From Primula veris (lineage: Eukaryota > Streptophyta > Magnoliopsida > Ericales > Primulaceae), in contig OY821744.1 of assembly GCA_963682055.1 (NCBI GenBank), positions 30,108,967-30,172,966 of the forward strand: a DNA stretch of 64,000 bases, given 5' to 3'. A program made the position numbers and the translations under genes. The notes beneath the pieces were generated by a model, which was not told the DNA's origin, ran no database searches, and saw only the letters and a program-made list of their open reading frames with translations. How positions within the stretch are numbered: position 1 is the first letter of the stretch; every line of letters starts with the position of its first letter. Of this stretch, positions 1 to 9,896 are shown in pieces.

Positions 1-1038
1 CAATTAAATCATTTTGTAAATTTACAAGTCACTTATAAGTTAAAATAAGTATAAAAAAATGACTTTTAAACAAAAATAAGTTATAAGTCACTTATAAGTA
101 AAAAAGCCAAGGTGATGACAAACATACATTGTATCTTCTTTCAAGCGAGCTTTTTTCTCATTGCTTTTTAAAAACAACTCTTGAAATTAGAAAATCCGAT
201 GCCAAACATGCCCTAAGTCTTGTACGACTAAATATTCATTTTTTTATAATGTCATTAACTTTTTTTTTCCTATTTAACAATCCGTTAAGAATTATGATTG
301 TCAATAGCTAAAACAATTTACTTTCAGATTTTATCAACTTATCACCAAACATTCCTTATTAATTACTTCAATACAGGTGCCACGTCATAAGTTGAAAAAA
401 ATAAGTTAAAAGTTGAAGTAAGTAAAAAATGACTTATTCCGTATAAACAAGAATAACTTATAAGTCACTTACAAGTAAAAAAGCTAAGGTGGTGACAAAT
501 TAAACTTCTTTTAAGCGATAATTTTTCTCATTGGTATTTAGAAGCAGTTTTTTTGAATTAAAAAGCTGATGCCAAACGCGCCTTAAGTCTTGTACTAAAT
601 ATTCATTTTTTCCTAATATCCTTAACTTTTCCTTTTCCTTTTAAAATTCCGTTTAGAATCAATATCAATAGATTTTTTTAGTTGATTTTTGGATTTTAGA
701 TTTTAGATTTTAAAAATCTGTGGGTGTTTGGCAAGCCAGGTTATTCAGCTTCTAAAAAACTGATTTTTTGGCTGAAAAAGCTAAAAAAACCCAGATTTTT
801 AAAATCTAGCTTTTCAGTAGATTATTAAAACAGAATTTTAAAATCTGATTTTGGACCAAAAAATTTGTTGACAAACATAGCCATAACCTTATTAATGTAA
901 CCAAACAATATAAGGATAAGTTAAGATTTTATTAACTTGATCACCAGAGGTTCCTTATTAATTACACTAATACCAGTGCCACGTCATAATAATATAATCC
1001 AAAAAAGGAATTAAATAGATTAAAAAAAAAAAACTCAC
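1..1038. repeat. Repeat-filled intron 1 of the aminotransferase gene
   Basis: This stretch lies just downstream of the splice donor at 1038 on the minus strand, so it should be intron sequence. It holds diverged internal duplications. A block around 66-300 recurs around 440-680 (offset about 370-377), including a 'gatgccaaac' motif at 198 and 568. A second block near 341-389, ending 'gtgccacgtcat', recurs at 940-988 (offset about 599). The segment 720-890 has the 'gtgtttggcaa' look of small hAT-type MITEs, but I could not define its ends. No coding sequence was recognised. Confidence 0.55.
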
Positions 1039-1251
1039 GGGATCGGAGTACAAGTGGAACACGGCGGGGCTAAGGTGGCGTTGACGCTTCTTTAAAATCT
1101 CGGCGGCGGAAGGTCCGGTATACGGCGGCGGAGTATAATCGAACGGTGGCATTTTTGTAATTTCATGTTTGGCACTAGCTTCATTAACAGCCGCGCTTGA
1201 ATGAGATATTGTTCTCCTAATTTGCAGCTTCCATAAAACTCTCTTCATCAT
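1039..1251 (-). CDS. AGT2: AGT2-type alanine-glyoxylate aminotransferase 2 homolog, exon 1 only
   Basis: This is the first coding exon of a class III PLP-dependent aminotransferase of the plant AGT2 family, mitochondrial enzymes that transfer the amino group of alanine to glyoxylate. The 71 codons start at ATG 1251. They encode an Arg/Ser-rich, acid-poor N-terminus (residues 1-33) that looks like a mitochondrial presequence. The characteristic leader of the mature enzyme follows: MPPFDYTPPPYTGPSAAEIL, then KKRQRHLSPAVFHLYSDP. After the CCC codon for Pro comes a good donor, GTGAGT (1038-1033), in phase 0, where homologues would continue with the PLP-enzyme core. No later exon lies in 1-1038, so the gene runs off the window. 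The catalytic lysine and PLP fold cannot be checked. Identification rests on the recalled family N-terminus; a paralogue (AGT3 or PYD4 type) is possible. Confidence 0.75.
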
Positions 1252-1252
1252 T

Positions 1253-1253
<1 letters not shown>

Positions 1254-1292
<39 letters not shown>

Positions 1293-1293
1293 C
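1254..1293. repeat. (CT)n-(TA)n microsatellite in the aminotransferase 5' leader
   Basis: About eleven CT units (1255-1276) followed by a TA run (1277-1293). Read on the minus strand, this is a TATA-like tract and then a GA-rich leader ending 3 nt before the ATG of the aminotransferase. It probably forms part of the core promoter or 5' UTR. Such tracts are often length-variable. Confidence 0.75.
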
Positions 1294-1530
1294 TATTCGC
1301 TATATATTGTATGTATATATTGTAGTATGAAACACGAGGGCGACAGTACTGTTAAGAATAAATTACACTTATGCTTATTTATTGTTAGAAATAAATTATA
1401 TTTGGTCCTCATAAATGTGTTTTCATAATTTTAATATGGAGTATATTCATAATTGGATATATATTTGATCGATTTTTTGAACAATTTTGATAGTTGATGT
1501 ATAAAATAGAATTGTTTTTATACACAGATT

Positions 1531-1786
1531 TAGGGCTAGACGAAAAACCGGAAAAGCCTAACCGAACCGAAAAAGACCTAAACCGAAAAATTTTCGGGTC
1601 GGTTTCGGTTTTCAATAAAACTGAACCGAAAAACTGAAAAAAACCGAAATTTGACCAAAAAAACCCGGTCCGGTTCGGTCCAAAAAATAAAAAGACCGAA
1701 GCCGAAAAAAAACGAACCGAAAAATATGCTCGGTTTCGGTTTCGGTTTTGCTAAAAACCGAACCGAACCGACCGAACCCAGCCCTA
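1531..1786. mobile_element. hAT MITE, 'CGGTTCGG' family, copy 1, perfect 8-bp TSD
   Basis: A 256-bp non-coding element built of degenerate AACCG/CGGTT repeats. It begins TAGGGCTAGACG and ends CCCAGCCCTA, so the two ends form short inverted repeats. It is flanked by a perfect 8-bp direct repeat CACAGATT (1523-1530 and 1787-1794), the duplication length made by hAT transposases. Two more copies are at 46834-47039 and 50674-50925. It lies about 280 bp upstream of the aminotransferase start. Confidence 0.8.
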
Positions 1787-1794
1787 CACAGATT

Positions 1795-3147
1795 CTTTGA
1801 AAGGGGAGAGTGTAATTACATTTAGGTTTTTTTTATTGTTTGGAGTAACTTATATTTGGTACTGGTAGATGTATTTTGTAGTTACTATTCAAGATTGAGA
1901 ATTAAATATGAGTGATGGATTTTATACCGGATTTTATTCAACAATTTTAATAGTTGACGAATAAAATAGAATTATTTTTATGGATTGCGATGGATTTATA
2001 TGTAATATGATGAGGTTTTTCGGGGTTTTTCCAACACTGACAAACTTAACTTGAATTACGGTTAGACACCCTTTTTTCAATAGGGCTTTGGAGTGCATAG
2101 TGTAAGCATATAGGGGAATGATGCTCCAAAGACATATTATGATTATGATTATATATGATGCCATATTATTTTACCATTAATTTGAAGTTCCATCAAAAGG
2201 GGCTTGTGTTTAGATTGTGTATGATGGTAATAAATACATGTATAAAATCAAGGACTCGGTATATAGAGTATGCATTACTTTTATGCTATATATGCACCAT
2301 ATGTTAGGTATAGAAGTCCGTTATAGTATGTTGGTCTGAACGAGAACAAGTCTCATTTCAACTTAGACCAATCACTTGTTTTTATTTTTTAAACATAATA
2401 CGTGACTTCACCAAATGTTAATTACTCTAATCTATTAATAATTTTATTTGTTTTGAAGACATTTGATTGATGCCTCTCTAGACCATGGATTAATTTTGAT
2501 GTTTTTTCAAGATGTGGGGAACTACTACTGCTACATAGGAAGTATATGACCAAATAGAGTTTGTATTGAAACAACGAAGGTATTTATAGAGACGTGACAT
2601 GCTTTTTATCTGAGCTGGCAGGTGGCAGGTGCATCTACGAGATTTGTTTAGACACAACTAATGGTCCCACTTGTTCTAATTTGATAGTAAATCATTTACT
2701 CCTTGTCAAATCAAATAATAATAAAAAAAGTTATTTATGGAGATAGGGTATTTAGATTAATCATTCATTTGAGATCATTACTTTTATTATATAACTTATT
2801 TACCCCATTGTTCTAAAATTGTATATGAATTAGTTTCTTTATCCATTATCTTAAATTTACATAAACTCAAATATCCCTCAAATATAAGAGATCAAGATGT
2901 TCCATTATAATTAAAATAATAATTTATCTCTCTTATTTTCTCTTATTCTCTCTCATTTATTTGTACTTTTCACATATAAATTAATAAAATAACAAAAAGA
3001 CGACTTGTATAGTTTTGATAGAAAAATTGATAAAAAAAAGTGATAATTTATATAAAGCAAAATGTTTACTTATAAGTTGTAAAAGTGTACTTTTTACATT
3101 AAATACGAGAAAAATTGTAATTTATTTAATGTGTTTGCTCTATTAAA
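1795..3147. other. Intergenic AT-rich DNA, no feature recognised
   Basis: Upstream flank of the aminotransferase gene up to the truncated LTR at 3148. Only short ORFs without recognisable motifs are present. I see no RNA gene, coding relic or defined repeat boundary. Confidence 0.5.
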
Positions 3148-3412
3148 AGACGATCGGTCGTTCTTCAGTTTTCTCTGTTTTCTCGTTAATCTTCAAAAGC
3201 CCTTAACTTCTTCGTTTTAGCTCCGATTCTGGTTCCGCTTGAACCTCTGGCTTCATTTTTCTGTGCTCTATCTTTCTGGCGTTATAGAATTTACAAATTC
3301 TACTTTTGGAAAAGACAAACATTATATCATCGAAATAGAGAAATCGTAAAATCATTAAAAAACATAATCAAAGTTATAATCAAAATCAATTATTGAACCC
3401 CATGGTTCAACA
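3148..3412 (-). repeat. Truncated 3' LTR of the gag-only copia element
   Basis: Matches 6876-7140 end to end over 265 bp with no indel. It ends in the LTR terminus TTCAACA, next to the purine-rich tract at 3413-3426 (minus-strand AAAATGGAGGAGAT). The break at 3148 falls inside the last CGATCGGTCG motif of the LTR. Confidence 0.85.
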
Positions 3413-3847
3413 ATCTCCTCCATTTTGATTATGACAAAATAATGATGATTTTACAAAAAAATATCTCCTCCATTTTAATAAAACGCATTTACTCTAAGTA
3501 TCATTTTTCTTCCCCTTTGGCATTATCAAAATGCAATAAAAAATTGGGGTTATGTGGAGGGTTTTCAAAGAAAAACCAAAACATGAAAAATGTTATATGA
3601 TGTATATGCCCCAACTAATCACATATATGTAAATGTTATTGGATAGAGTGTACCGAATATGTGATGTCGAGGCCGCTCTCTAATGGCATTTGCATTGAGC
3701 GTTTCCAAGTCCAAATAGGTGGTACAATTTGTTGGTATGCCTTCCACCTTTGTTGATCAATGGGACTTCATTTTTGATGGTGGAGTCGATCTTCTTGACT
3801 TCCACGACTTTTGCCGGTGTTGTCAACCACTTGTTGATTTTCTCCTT

Positions 3848-5893
3848 TTAGATGGAGATACCTACAACACAAGTTTTGTCATTTGGTCCCCAATTTCTTT
3901 TGGGTCCGACATTGTTAGTGACTTGGGTTTTTACTACCCATTTCAAATCGCTTCTACTAACATGGAAACGATAAGGGCATCTCGAAGAAATATGCTCATT
4001 TCTACTACAATGCTTAGACTTTTTAGTATAACGAGAGTTATACGAAGTTTTGGAAAGGGTTTTCGGAGTTTCCAATTTGATTTTAAAACCTAACCCTTTT
4101 CTATCATTAAAAGATTTTTGAAAAATCTTGGAAGTACTCCCTTTTGTAAAAACAACCTCTTGTTTAGGCGGAGTAGGAGTTTTAGAAATGTTAGAGGTTT
4201 TGACGAAGCGGGTTTTGTTTGAAGTGGAACTAATGCAATCAAAACCTAAACCACTCTTATCATTGAAATCTTTTTGACAACTCAAAATGTTATCTAAAAC
4301 GGTTTTACCCTTAGAAAACTTTGAAATTGTTAAATTAAGTTTTTCAATGGAAATGACAAGTTCATTGTTTTTATTTTTCAAAGTTTCATTCTCGGTTTCT
4401 AAAAGCTTGACCTTGTCATTTAAGTTAAAAGCATGAGAACTCAAAACCTTGTTTTTGATTTTAACTTTATCGAAAGCATCCTTTAACTCTTCAAAATTTT
4501 CTAATAAGTCGCAATCTAAAGAAGATGGTTTTGAAAGAGTTTTAGCAAGTCTAGACATCTCATTTTTAAGAAAGTTGATCTCGCTTTGTAAAGACTCGTT
4601 TTGAATAATGAGATCATTGTTTTTGTCTTTCAAGTCTTCCTTTTCGTCATCTATATCATGTAAAGAGAATGACGATGTAGGAATAGACTCATTTTCATTT
4701 TTATCTCTTTTCAAGGATCTTATTTCTTCATTGAGAGAAGAATTTATCCTTTTAAGAGATTCAACCTTTTCCGAAAGTTTAGGAAACTTTTTAGAGTAAA
4801 CATCGCACATATGAAGTAAATCATCGTAGGATAGATCGTTTACCTCACCGGTTTCACTTTCACTTTCGCTTGAAGACGCTTGGCTAGGCTCATTGTTGTC
4901 TTCCAAGGCCACATAGCAACCAAGGTGAGCGACTTCATCTTGGTCGGAGCTATCGCTAGAGCTTGAATCGAATATCTTCTTCTTGCCTTTGCTCTTGCGA
5001 TTCTTTATGCAATCTCTCGCTATGTGTCCTTCCTTGCCACAAGCATAGCAAACAAAATCGTTAGAAATAATTGAAGTATTTGACGATTTACCTTGGTGTT
5101 TGCGTTTGCCTTTAAGCTTTAGTATTTCCTTGACGATTCGAATGATTTGAGTAGAATTTTTATCGTCATCGGATAGCTCATCGCTTTCGTCACAAGTTGT
5201 TCCTTTGAAAGCTATCTCCTTCCTTTTTGAGATTGGCTTGTGACTATTGAGGGTGATCTCATGAGTAATGAGTGAACCCGTCAATGCATCAAGAGAGTAG
5301 GTGTTCATGTCGTGCGCCTCTTGAATTGCGGTGACCTTTGGTTTCCATTCTTTCGGTAAGCTCCGAATCACCTTTGAGACCATTTCCTTACAAGATAAAT
5401 GCTTACCAAGAGATGTTAATCCGTTAGTAATAGTAGTAAATCTAGCAAGCATATCGGAAATAGTTTCACCCTCGCTCATTTTAAAAAGCTCGTAGTCATG
5501 AACTAATAGTTGGAGTTTGCAATCCTTAACTTGGTTAGTCCCTTCATGCATTACTACTAGCTTATCCCACATACCCTTAGCGGTTTTACAAGAAGAAATT
5601 TTGTTGTATTCGTTAGGAGAAACGGCACAAACAATAGCGTACATCGCTTTGACGTTCGTAGAGTAGGCTTCTAGTTGAGCGTTATCTAGGTCCTCTACGG
5701 GGATTGGGTTCTCGCTATTTTCGGATGTAGGTGCGGAATATCCTACTTTTATGGTCATCCAAAGTCTAACATTATAGTTTTGTAAAAACATGCTCATCTT
5801 ATCCTCCAAATATGAAAAATTAATTCCATCAAAATAAGGTGGAGTATTTGGGGATAAAGCTATGCCGGATGCGAAATTGTACAAATTAGCCAT
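3848..5893 (-). CDS. Copia gag polyprotein, 681 aa, no pol
   Basis: Retrotransposon capsid/nucleocapsid protein. It opens with the UBN2-type copia gag region (residues about 15-220; motifs FDGINFSYLEDKM and GMWDKLVVMHEGTNQVKDCK). A CCHC zinc knuckle for RNA binding follows at 282-295 (CYACGKEGHIARDC), then a Ser/Asp/Glu-rich linker and a long Leu/Lys/Glu/Asn coiled coil (about 360-540). The end keeps the 'GPKRNWGPN' stretch that normally precedes the protease in SIRE-like polyproteins, then meets a stop, so all of pol is missing. The frame is open throughout, which suggests a recent deletion or continued use as a gag-only unit. The start was chosen because ATG 5893 lies just inside the primer site and matches the usual copia gag opening. 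Confidence 0.8.
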   Translation of the reverse strand: MANLYNFASGIALSPNTPPYFDGINFSYLEDKMSMFLQNYNVRLWMTIKVGYSAPTSENSENPIPVEDLDNAQLEAYSTNVKAMYAIVCAVSPNEYNKISSCKTAKGMWDKLVVMHEGTNQVKDCKLQLLVHDYELFKMSEGETISDMLARFTTITNGLTSLGKHLSCKEMVSKVIRSLPKEWKPKVTAIQEAHDMNTYSLDALTGSLITHEITLNSHKPISKRKEIAFKGTTCDESDELSDDDKNSTQIIRIVKEILKLKGKRKHQGKSSNTSIISNDFVCYACGKEGHIARDCIKNRKSKGKKKIFDSSSSDSSDQDEVAHLGCYVALEDNNEPSQASSSESESETGEVNDLSYDDLLHMCDVYSKKFPKLSEKVESLKRINSSLNEEIRSLKRDKNENESIPTSSFSLHDIDDEKEDLKDKNNDLIIQNESLQSEINFLKNEMSRLAKTLSKPSSLDCDLLENFEELKDAFDKVKIKNKVLSSHAFNLNDKVKLLETENETLKNKNNELVISIEKLNLTISKFSKGKTVLDNILSCQKDFNDKSGLGFDCISSTSNKTRFVKTSNISKTPTPPKQEVVFTKGSTSKIFQKSFNDRKGLGFKIKLETPKTLSKTSYNSRYTKKSKHCSRNEHISSRCPYRFHVSRSDLKWVVKTQVTNNVGPKRNWGPNDKTCVVGISI

Positions 5894-5940
5894 CGGGATC
5901 TTAACTCTAAAATCGTTAGATTCCTATATGCAAGAGCCTC

Positions 5941-5953
5941 GGCTCTGATACCA
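5941..5953 (-). promoter_or_regulatory. Primer binding site, initiator tRNA-Met
   Basis: The minus strand reads TGGTATCAGAGCC two bases after the LTR end CAACA. This is the standard complement of the plant initiator tRNA-Met 3' end used to prime copia reverse transcription. It fixes the element's orientation and the inner LTR boundary at 5956. Confidence 0.9.
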
Positions 5954-5955
5954 AT

Positions 5956-7140
5956 TGTTGGCCTGGTGCGGCTAAACCTTAGAAAGGGGAGGGGGGTGAA
6001 TAAGGTTTTTGCGCTTTTTGCCTAATTAAAAGTTAATGGCAACTAATAACCCAACTTATGCAATTCTTAGCTTAAGCGATTTAACAAGAGATAATCAATT
6101 GCTAGAATTTCTAAACCCAAGCATGAAAATAAGCAATAATAAATATTTGCGGAAAGTAAAAGCTAGGGAAAGAAAATGACACCGTGATTTTATAGAGGTT
6201 CGGCAAACGGCCTACGTCCTCTCCTCGGTACTACCGAGTATTTCACTAAAAATAATCTTTCGGATATTACAATCCTATCGAGCTAATCAACCGATTAAGC
6301 TCCCCCTCACTCTATGAGTGTCCCGAATGAAAAGACCTAGAGCTTTTAAGCTTCACTTGCTTACAAAGCCTCTACCCGATCACTCGCTCACAAATGAGTT
6401 TATAATTTCACTCTTTACAAAATTTGTTACAACAATGTAACTACACTCACACTTTTAATTGCTTCTAAATAAGCTAATTGGTGAGTTTGATGATTTTTGA
6501 GCTTGACTCTCTTTTTCTTCAATTTTCCCTCTTTTTGAATAATTTCACCAAAATGGTGATTGTTAGGGTTTTTGTATATATGGGTTGAAGGATGATAATA
6601 GGTGTGTTAATTGTTGTTTTTGGAAGAGAGATTGGGTTGGTTTATATAGACCAAAAGTCTGTTTTTCTGTATATGACCGTTGGCAGTGGTTGAGGCTTTT
6701 ATCCACAGGTTTTAAGCAACTTTCCAGAATAAGCTGAAAAGCTGTTTTCGAAATCTGCAGAAAACGATCGGTCGTTATTCAGAAAACGATCGGTCATTTC
6801 TGAGTTTCGATCGATCGTTTTTCTTGTGGACTCTCTGGAAGAAATCAGAACAAAAACGATCGGTCGTTTTTGTACAGACGATCGGTCGTTCTTTAGTTTT
6901 CTCTGTTTTCTCGTTAATCTTCAAAAGCCCGTAACTTCTTCGTTTTAGCTCCGATTCTGGTTCCGCTTGAACCTGTGGCTTCGTTTTTCTGTGCTCTATC
7001 TTTCTGGCATTCTAGAATTTACAAATTGTACTTTTGGAAAAGACAAGCATTATATCATCGAAATAGAGAAATCGTAAAATCATTAAAAAACATAATCAAA
7101 GTTATAATCAAAATCAATTATTGAACCCCATGGTTCAACA
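5956..7140 (-). repeat. Complete 5' LTR (1185 bp) of the gag-only copia element
   Basis: Bounded by TGTTG at 5956 and CAACA at 7140 (plus-strand reading). It contains five copies of a palindromic motif, CGATCGGTCG or CGATCGATCG, between about 6764 and 6892. It is related to, but clearly diverged from, the solo LTR at 7389-8634. Confidence 0.85.
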
Positions 7141-7388
7141 GATAGGAAAGCTGAAAAATGTATAAAGATAAACTCTTATCCTAAAAATATAAAAATGATG
7201 ATAATTACCTTAAATATGAGAAAAAGTGTAAGGAAACTGGTGCGGTTACTCTAACTTTTTATATACATCGTATATATATTCAAAATAATTCAATCATTTA
7301 TTTAAAACTCAACTAATAAAAAATAAACATATATATAAAATTTAAAATAAATAAAAAAACAAAGTAGTAGAGGAAGTATATTGATGTA

Positions 7389-8634
7389 TGTTGGCCCGTG
7401 CGGCTAAATCTTAGAGGGGGGTGAATAAAGTTTAAGGCGTTTTTTGCGGAATTAAAATTCTTAGCGCAACTAACAAACCAACTAGCTCGATATCTATTTG
7501 TGACAATAAATATGCGATGATAATCTATGAATAAATTGAAACATGCGCACAATCACAAATAATATAAGTTGCAGAAAGTAAATAGTAAGGGAAGAGACTG
7601 ACACCACGATATATAGAGGTTCGGCAAACCCGCCTAGTCCTCTCCTCGGTATTCACGCTACCAAGTATTTCACTATAATCTTATTCCCAAGATTACAAAT
7701 CCTAACGAGCTAAACAACCGATTTGCTCACCCTCTATCCAAGGATACAATCTTGATACAAGTGTAAGAGTACACAAAAGATGAGTCAACGACTCTCCCTC
7801 AATCTATGAGTATCCAAGTGTTTACGCTAGAACTTTTAACCAACATTTTGGCTTAAAAGCTTCTACCCAAACACTCACTCACAAATGAGCTTATAATTTG
7901 CTCTTTACAATTTTATTATAACAATGTAACTACACTCACTATTTTATTGCTTCTAAATAAGCTAATTGGTGAGTTTTTTTATGTTGTTTGAGCTTGATCA
8001 CTTTTCTCCTTATTTGTCTCTTTTTGAGCTTTTTTGTTCAACAATGGAGTTTTTTGTGTTTTTGATAGAGAGAGGTTAAAGGATGGTGATTGGTATGTTT
8101 TGGAGAGGGATTATGGTGTATTTGAAGAGGCAAAATGACCATTGGTCCATAGATGACCGTTGAAAGTTGTTGTGGCTTTTGTTCAATGGGTAAAAGCTTG
8201 TTTTCGAAAAAGCAAAAACTAACTTTTTTGAAACGGACTAAATCTCGATCGATCGGACTGATCTCGATCGATTAAGATTTCTGAAAAACTTTGTACTTGG
8301 TATAATTTTGATCAATCGGACTGCATTTCGATTGATCGAGATTCACTGGAACTTTTTGGACCATTTTCGATCGATCGGACTTTATCTCGATCGATCAAGA
8401 TTTCTGAACTGATTTTTTCTACTTTTTGAAACAATCGTAATTTGTTCGTTCGGACCCCGAATCGACTTTCGTTTGAACCGTTGGCTTCATTATTGAGTGC
8501 TCTATCATTTTAAGTCTTGAAATATACATTTTCTCTTTTTGGAAAAGATCAAACATTATATCATCGAGTTATAAAATCATTAAATCATAATCACACTTAT
8601 AATCAAAATTAATTATTGAACTCATGGTTCAACA
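7389..8634 (-). mobile_element. Solo LTR of a related copia element, TSD ATGTA
   Basis: A 1246-bp LTR with TGTTGG and CAACA termini and no internal region. It is flanked by a perfect 5-bp direct repeat ATGTA (7384-7388 and 8635-8639). This is the signature of a full element reduced by LTR-LTR recombination. The ends and the 'ggttcggcaaac' segment match the neighbouring LTR at 5956-7140, but the middle differs. It carries its own GATCGATCGGAC-type repeats (about 8245-8400). Orientation was assigned by similarity to that LTR. Confidence 0.88.
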
Positions 8635-8639
8635 ATGTA

Positions 8640-9364
8640 TATAGAGTTTTTTTTTTGAAAATTATGTATATTCAGATGAGAAAGGTACAATAATTCTCTT
8701 TCTAGGGAGTCATCGTGAAACCTTTTTTTTTTTATTCAAAATTGTTTTTCGGTTATTTTTTTAAAAATCAATTTTTTTAATTTCTAAAGTGTTTGTGAAA
8801 AAAACCCGGTAAGTTTTAACATTTTATATATTTTGTGTGTGTTTATTTGGCATAATACCCTATAAATTATCAAATGAACAATTAAATACCAAAAAGTATA
8901 GGCAGTGTCAAATTTTACCTACTAATCTGCACAAACATTTGAGATATAAAATAAACCGCTCATTTTAATATATATAAAAAATCAACCAAAATAATAATTT
9001 CTAATACACAAAACTAATGCATCCATATACTATTATTTTTGTGTATGTATCCATATACTATTACCCCAAAAACTAACTCAATCCAACTAAAATCCAACCA
9101 CATCCCCTTATCTTTTAAAATTAAATGTAAGTACAAATAAATGTATAGGTTGATCGGTCTTTGCTCGGAAACTGCAACCATACAAAATTAGCTAAATCTC
9201 AAGTTGAATAAAACTTGTTTTACTCCAATTTGCAATGGTCATAGATTGTATTGTTCTTAGGACCGGAATTGCGTTGTTACAATCTAAATAGGACGTTAAC
9301 TCTGCAATTGATCAAGTTGTATCATCGTGGACAAGTTTGAGTCGTTTGAGATGGGAATTTGAAT
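8640..9364. other. Intergenic AT-rich DNA, no feature recognised
   Basis: Sequence between the solo LTR and the foldback element. Homopolymer-rich, with no ORF of note and no repeat boundary that I can define. Confidence 0.5.
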
Positions 9365-9896
9365 GGATCCGTTTTTGATGCGCTAGATTATTAGGTTAGT
9401 CTACCCTGAATTCGTTCGAGCATTTGATAAAAAACAATCCAAGGGACAAATGTTAACACAAACTATGAATGGTTATGCGGTATTTTTCAATAACTAATAT
9501 AATTTTCGATTTCAACAAATTATGATTTGACAAATTAAAAATAAATTGTAAAAAAAAAAAAAAACCCAAATAAAGATATGAAACATTTGGAGGCCTATCC
9601 TAAACTTAAATACTAATCAAATACTCGATACGATTAATGATTAATATTTAAGTTTAGGATATACCCTCCTAAATTTTCATATTTTTATTTGGTTTTTTAG
9701 TGTGTTTTACAATTTATTTTTAATTTATAAAATCCTAATTTGTTGAAAATAGAAAAATTTAATTAGTTATTGAAAAATACAACATAACCATCTATAGTTT
9801 TTGTTAACAATTGGATTGAATTGTTTTTTTTATCAAATGACTCAAATAAATTCAGGATAGGCTAACCTAATAAATCTAGGGCACCAAAACCGATCC
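9365..9896. repeat. 532-bp foldback element with arms of about 250 bp
   Basis: Two long inverted arms, about 9365-9613 and 9637-9896, face each other across a loop of about 24 bp. The outer ends are GGATCCGTTTTTGATG on the left and the inverse of GGATCGGTTTTGGTGCC on the right. The arms differ at many positions, so this is an old insertion. Flanks aatttgaat and aatttttaa agree at only 6 of 9 positions, so the superfamily is unproven; long inverted ends fit a Mutator-like MITE. No coding potential. Confidence 0.75.

Larger units (their letters stand above)
3148..7140 (-). mobile_element. Gag-only Ty1/copia derivative (SIRE/Maximus-like), pol deleted
   Basis: On the minus strand the order is: 5' LTR (7140-5956), tRNA primer site, one long gag ORF (5893-3848), a short non-coding stretch, a purine tract GGAGGAGAT next to 3412, and a 3' LTR piece (3412-3148). 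Protease, integrase, RT and RNase H are absent. The low-coordinate LTR matches the first 265 bp of the full LTR (element orientation) with no length change and about nine visible differences, then stops, so no target duplication can be read. The large gag with zinc knuckle and coiled coil resembles SIRE/Maximus elements. It may be an internally deleted copy or a non-autonomous gag-carrying (TR-GAG-like) family. Confidence 0.75.
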
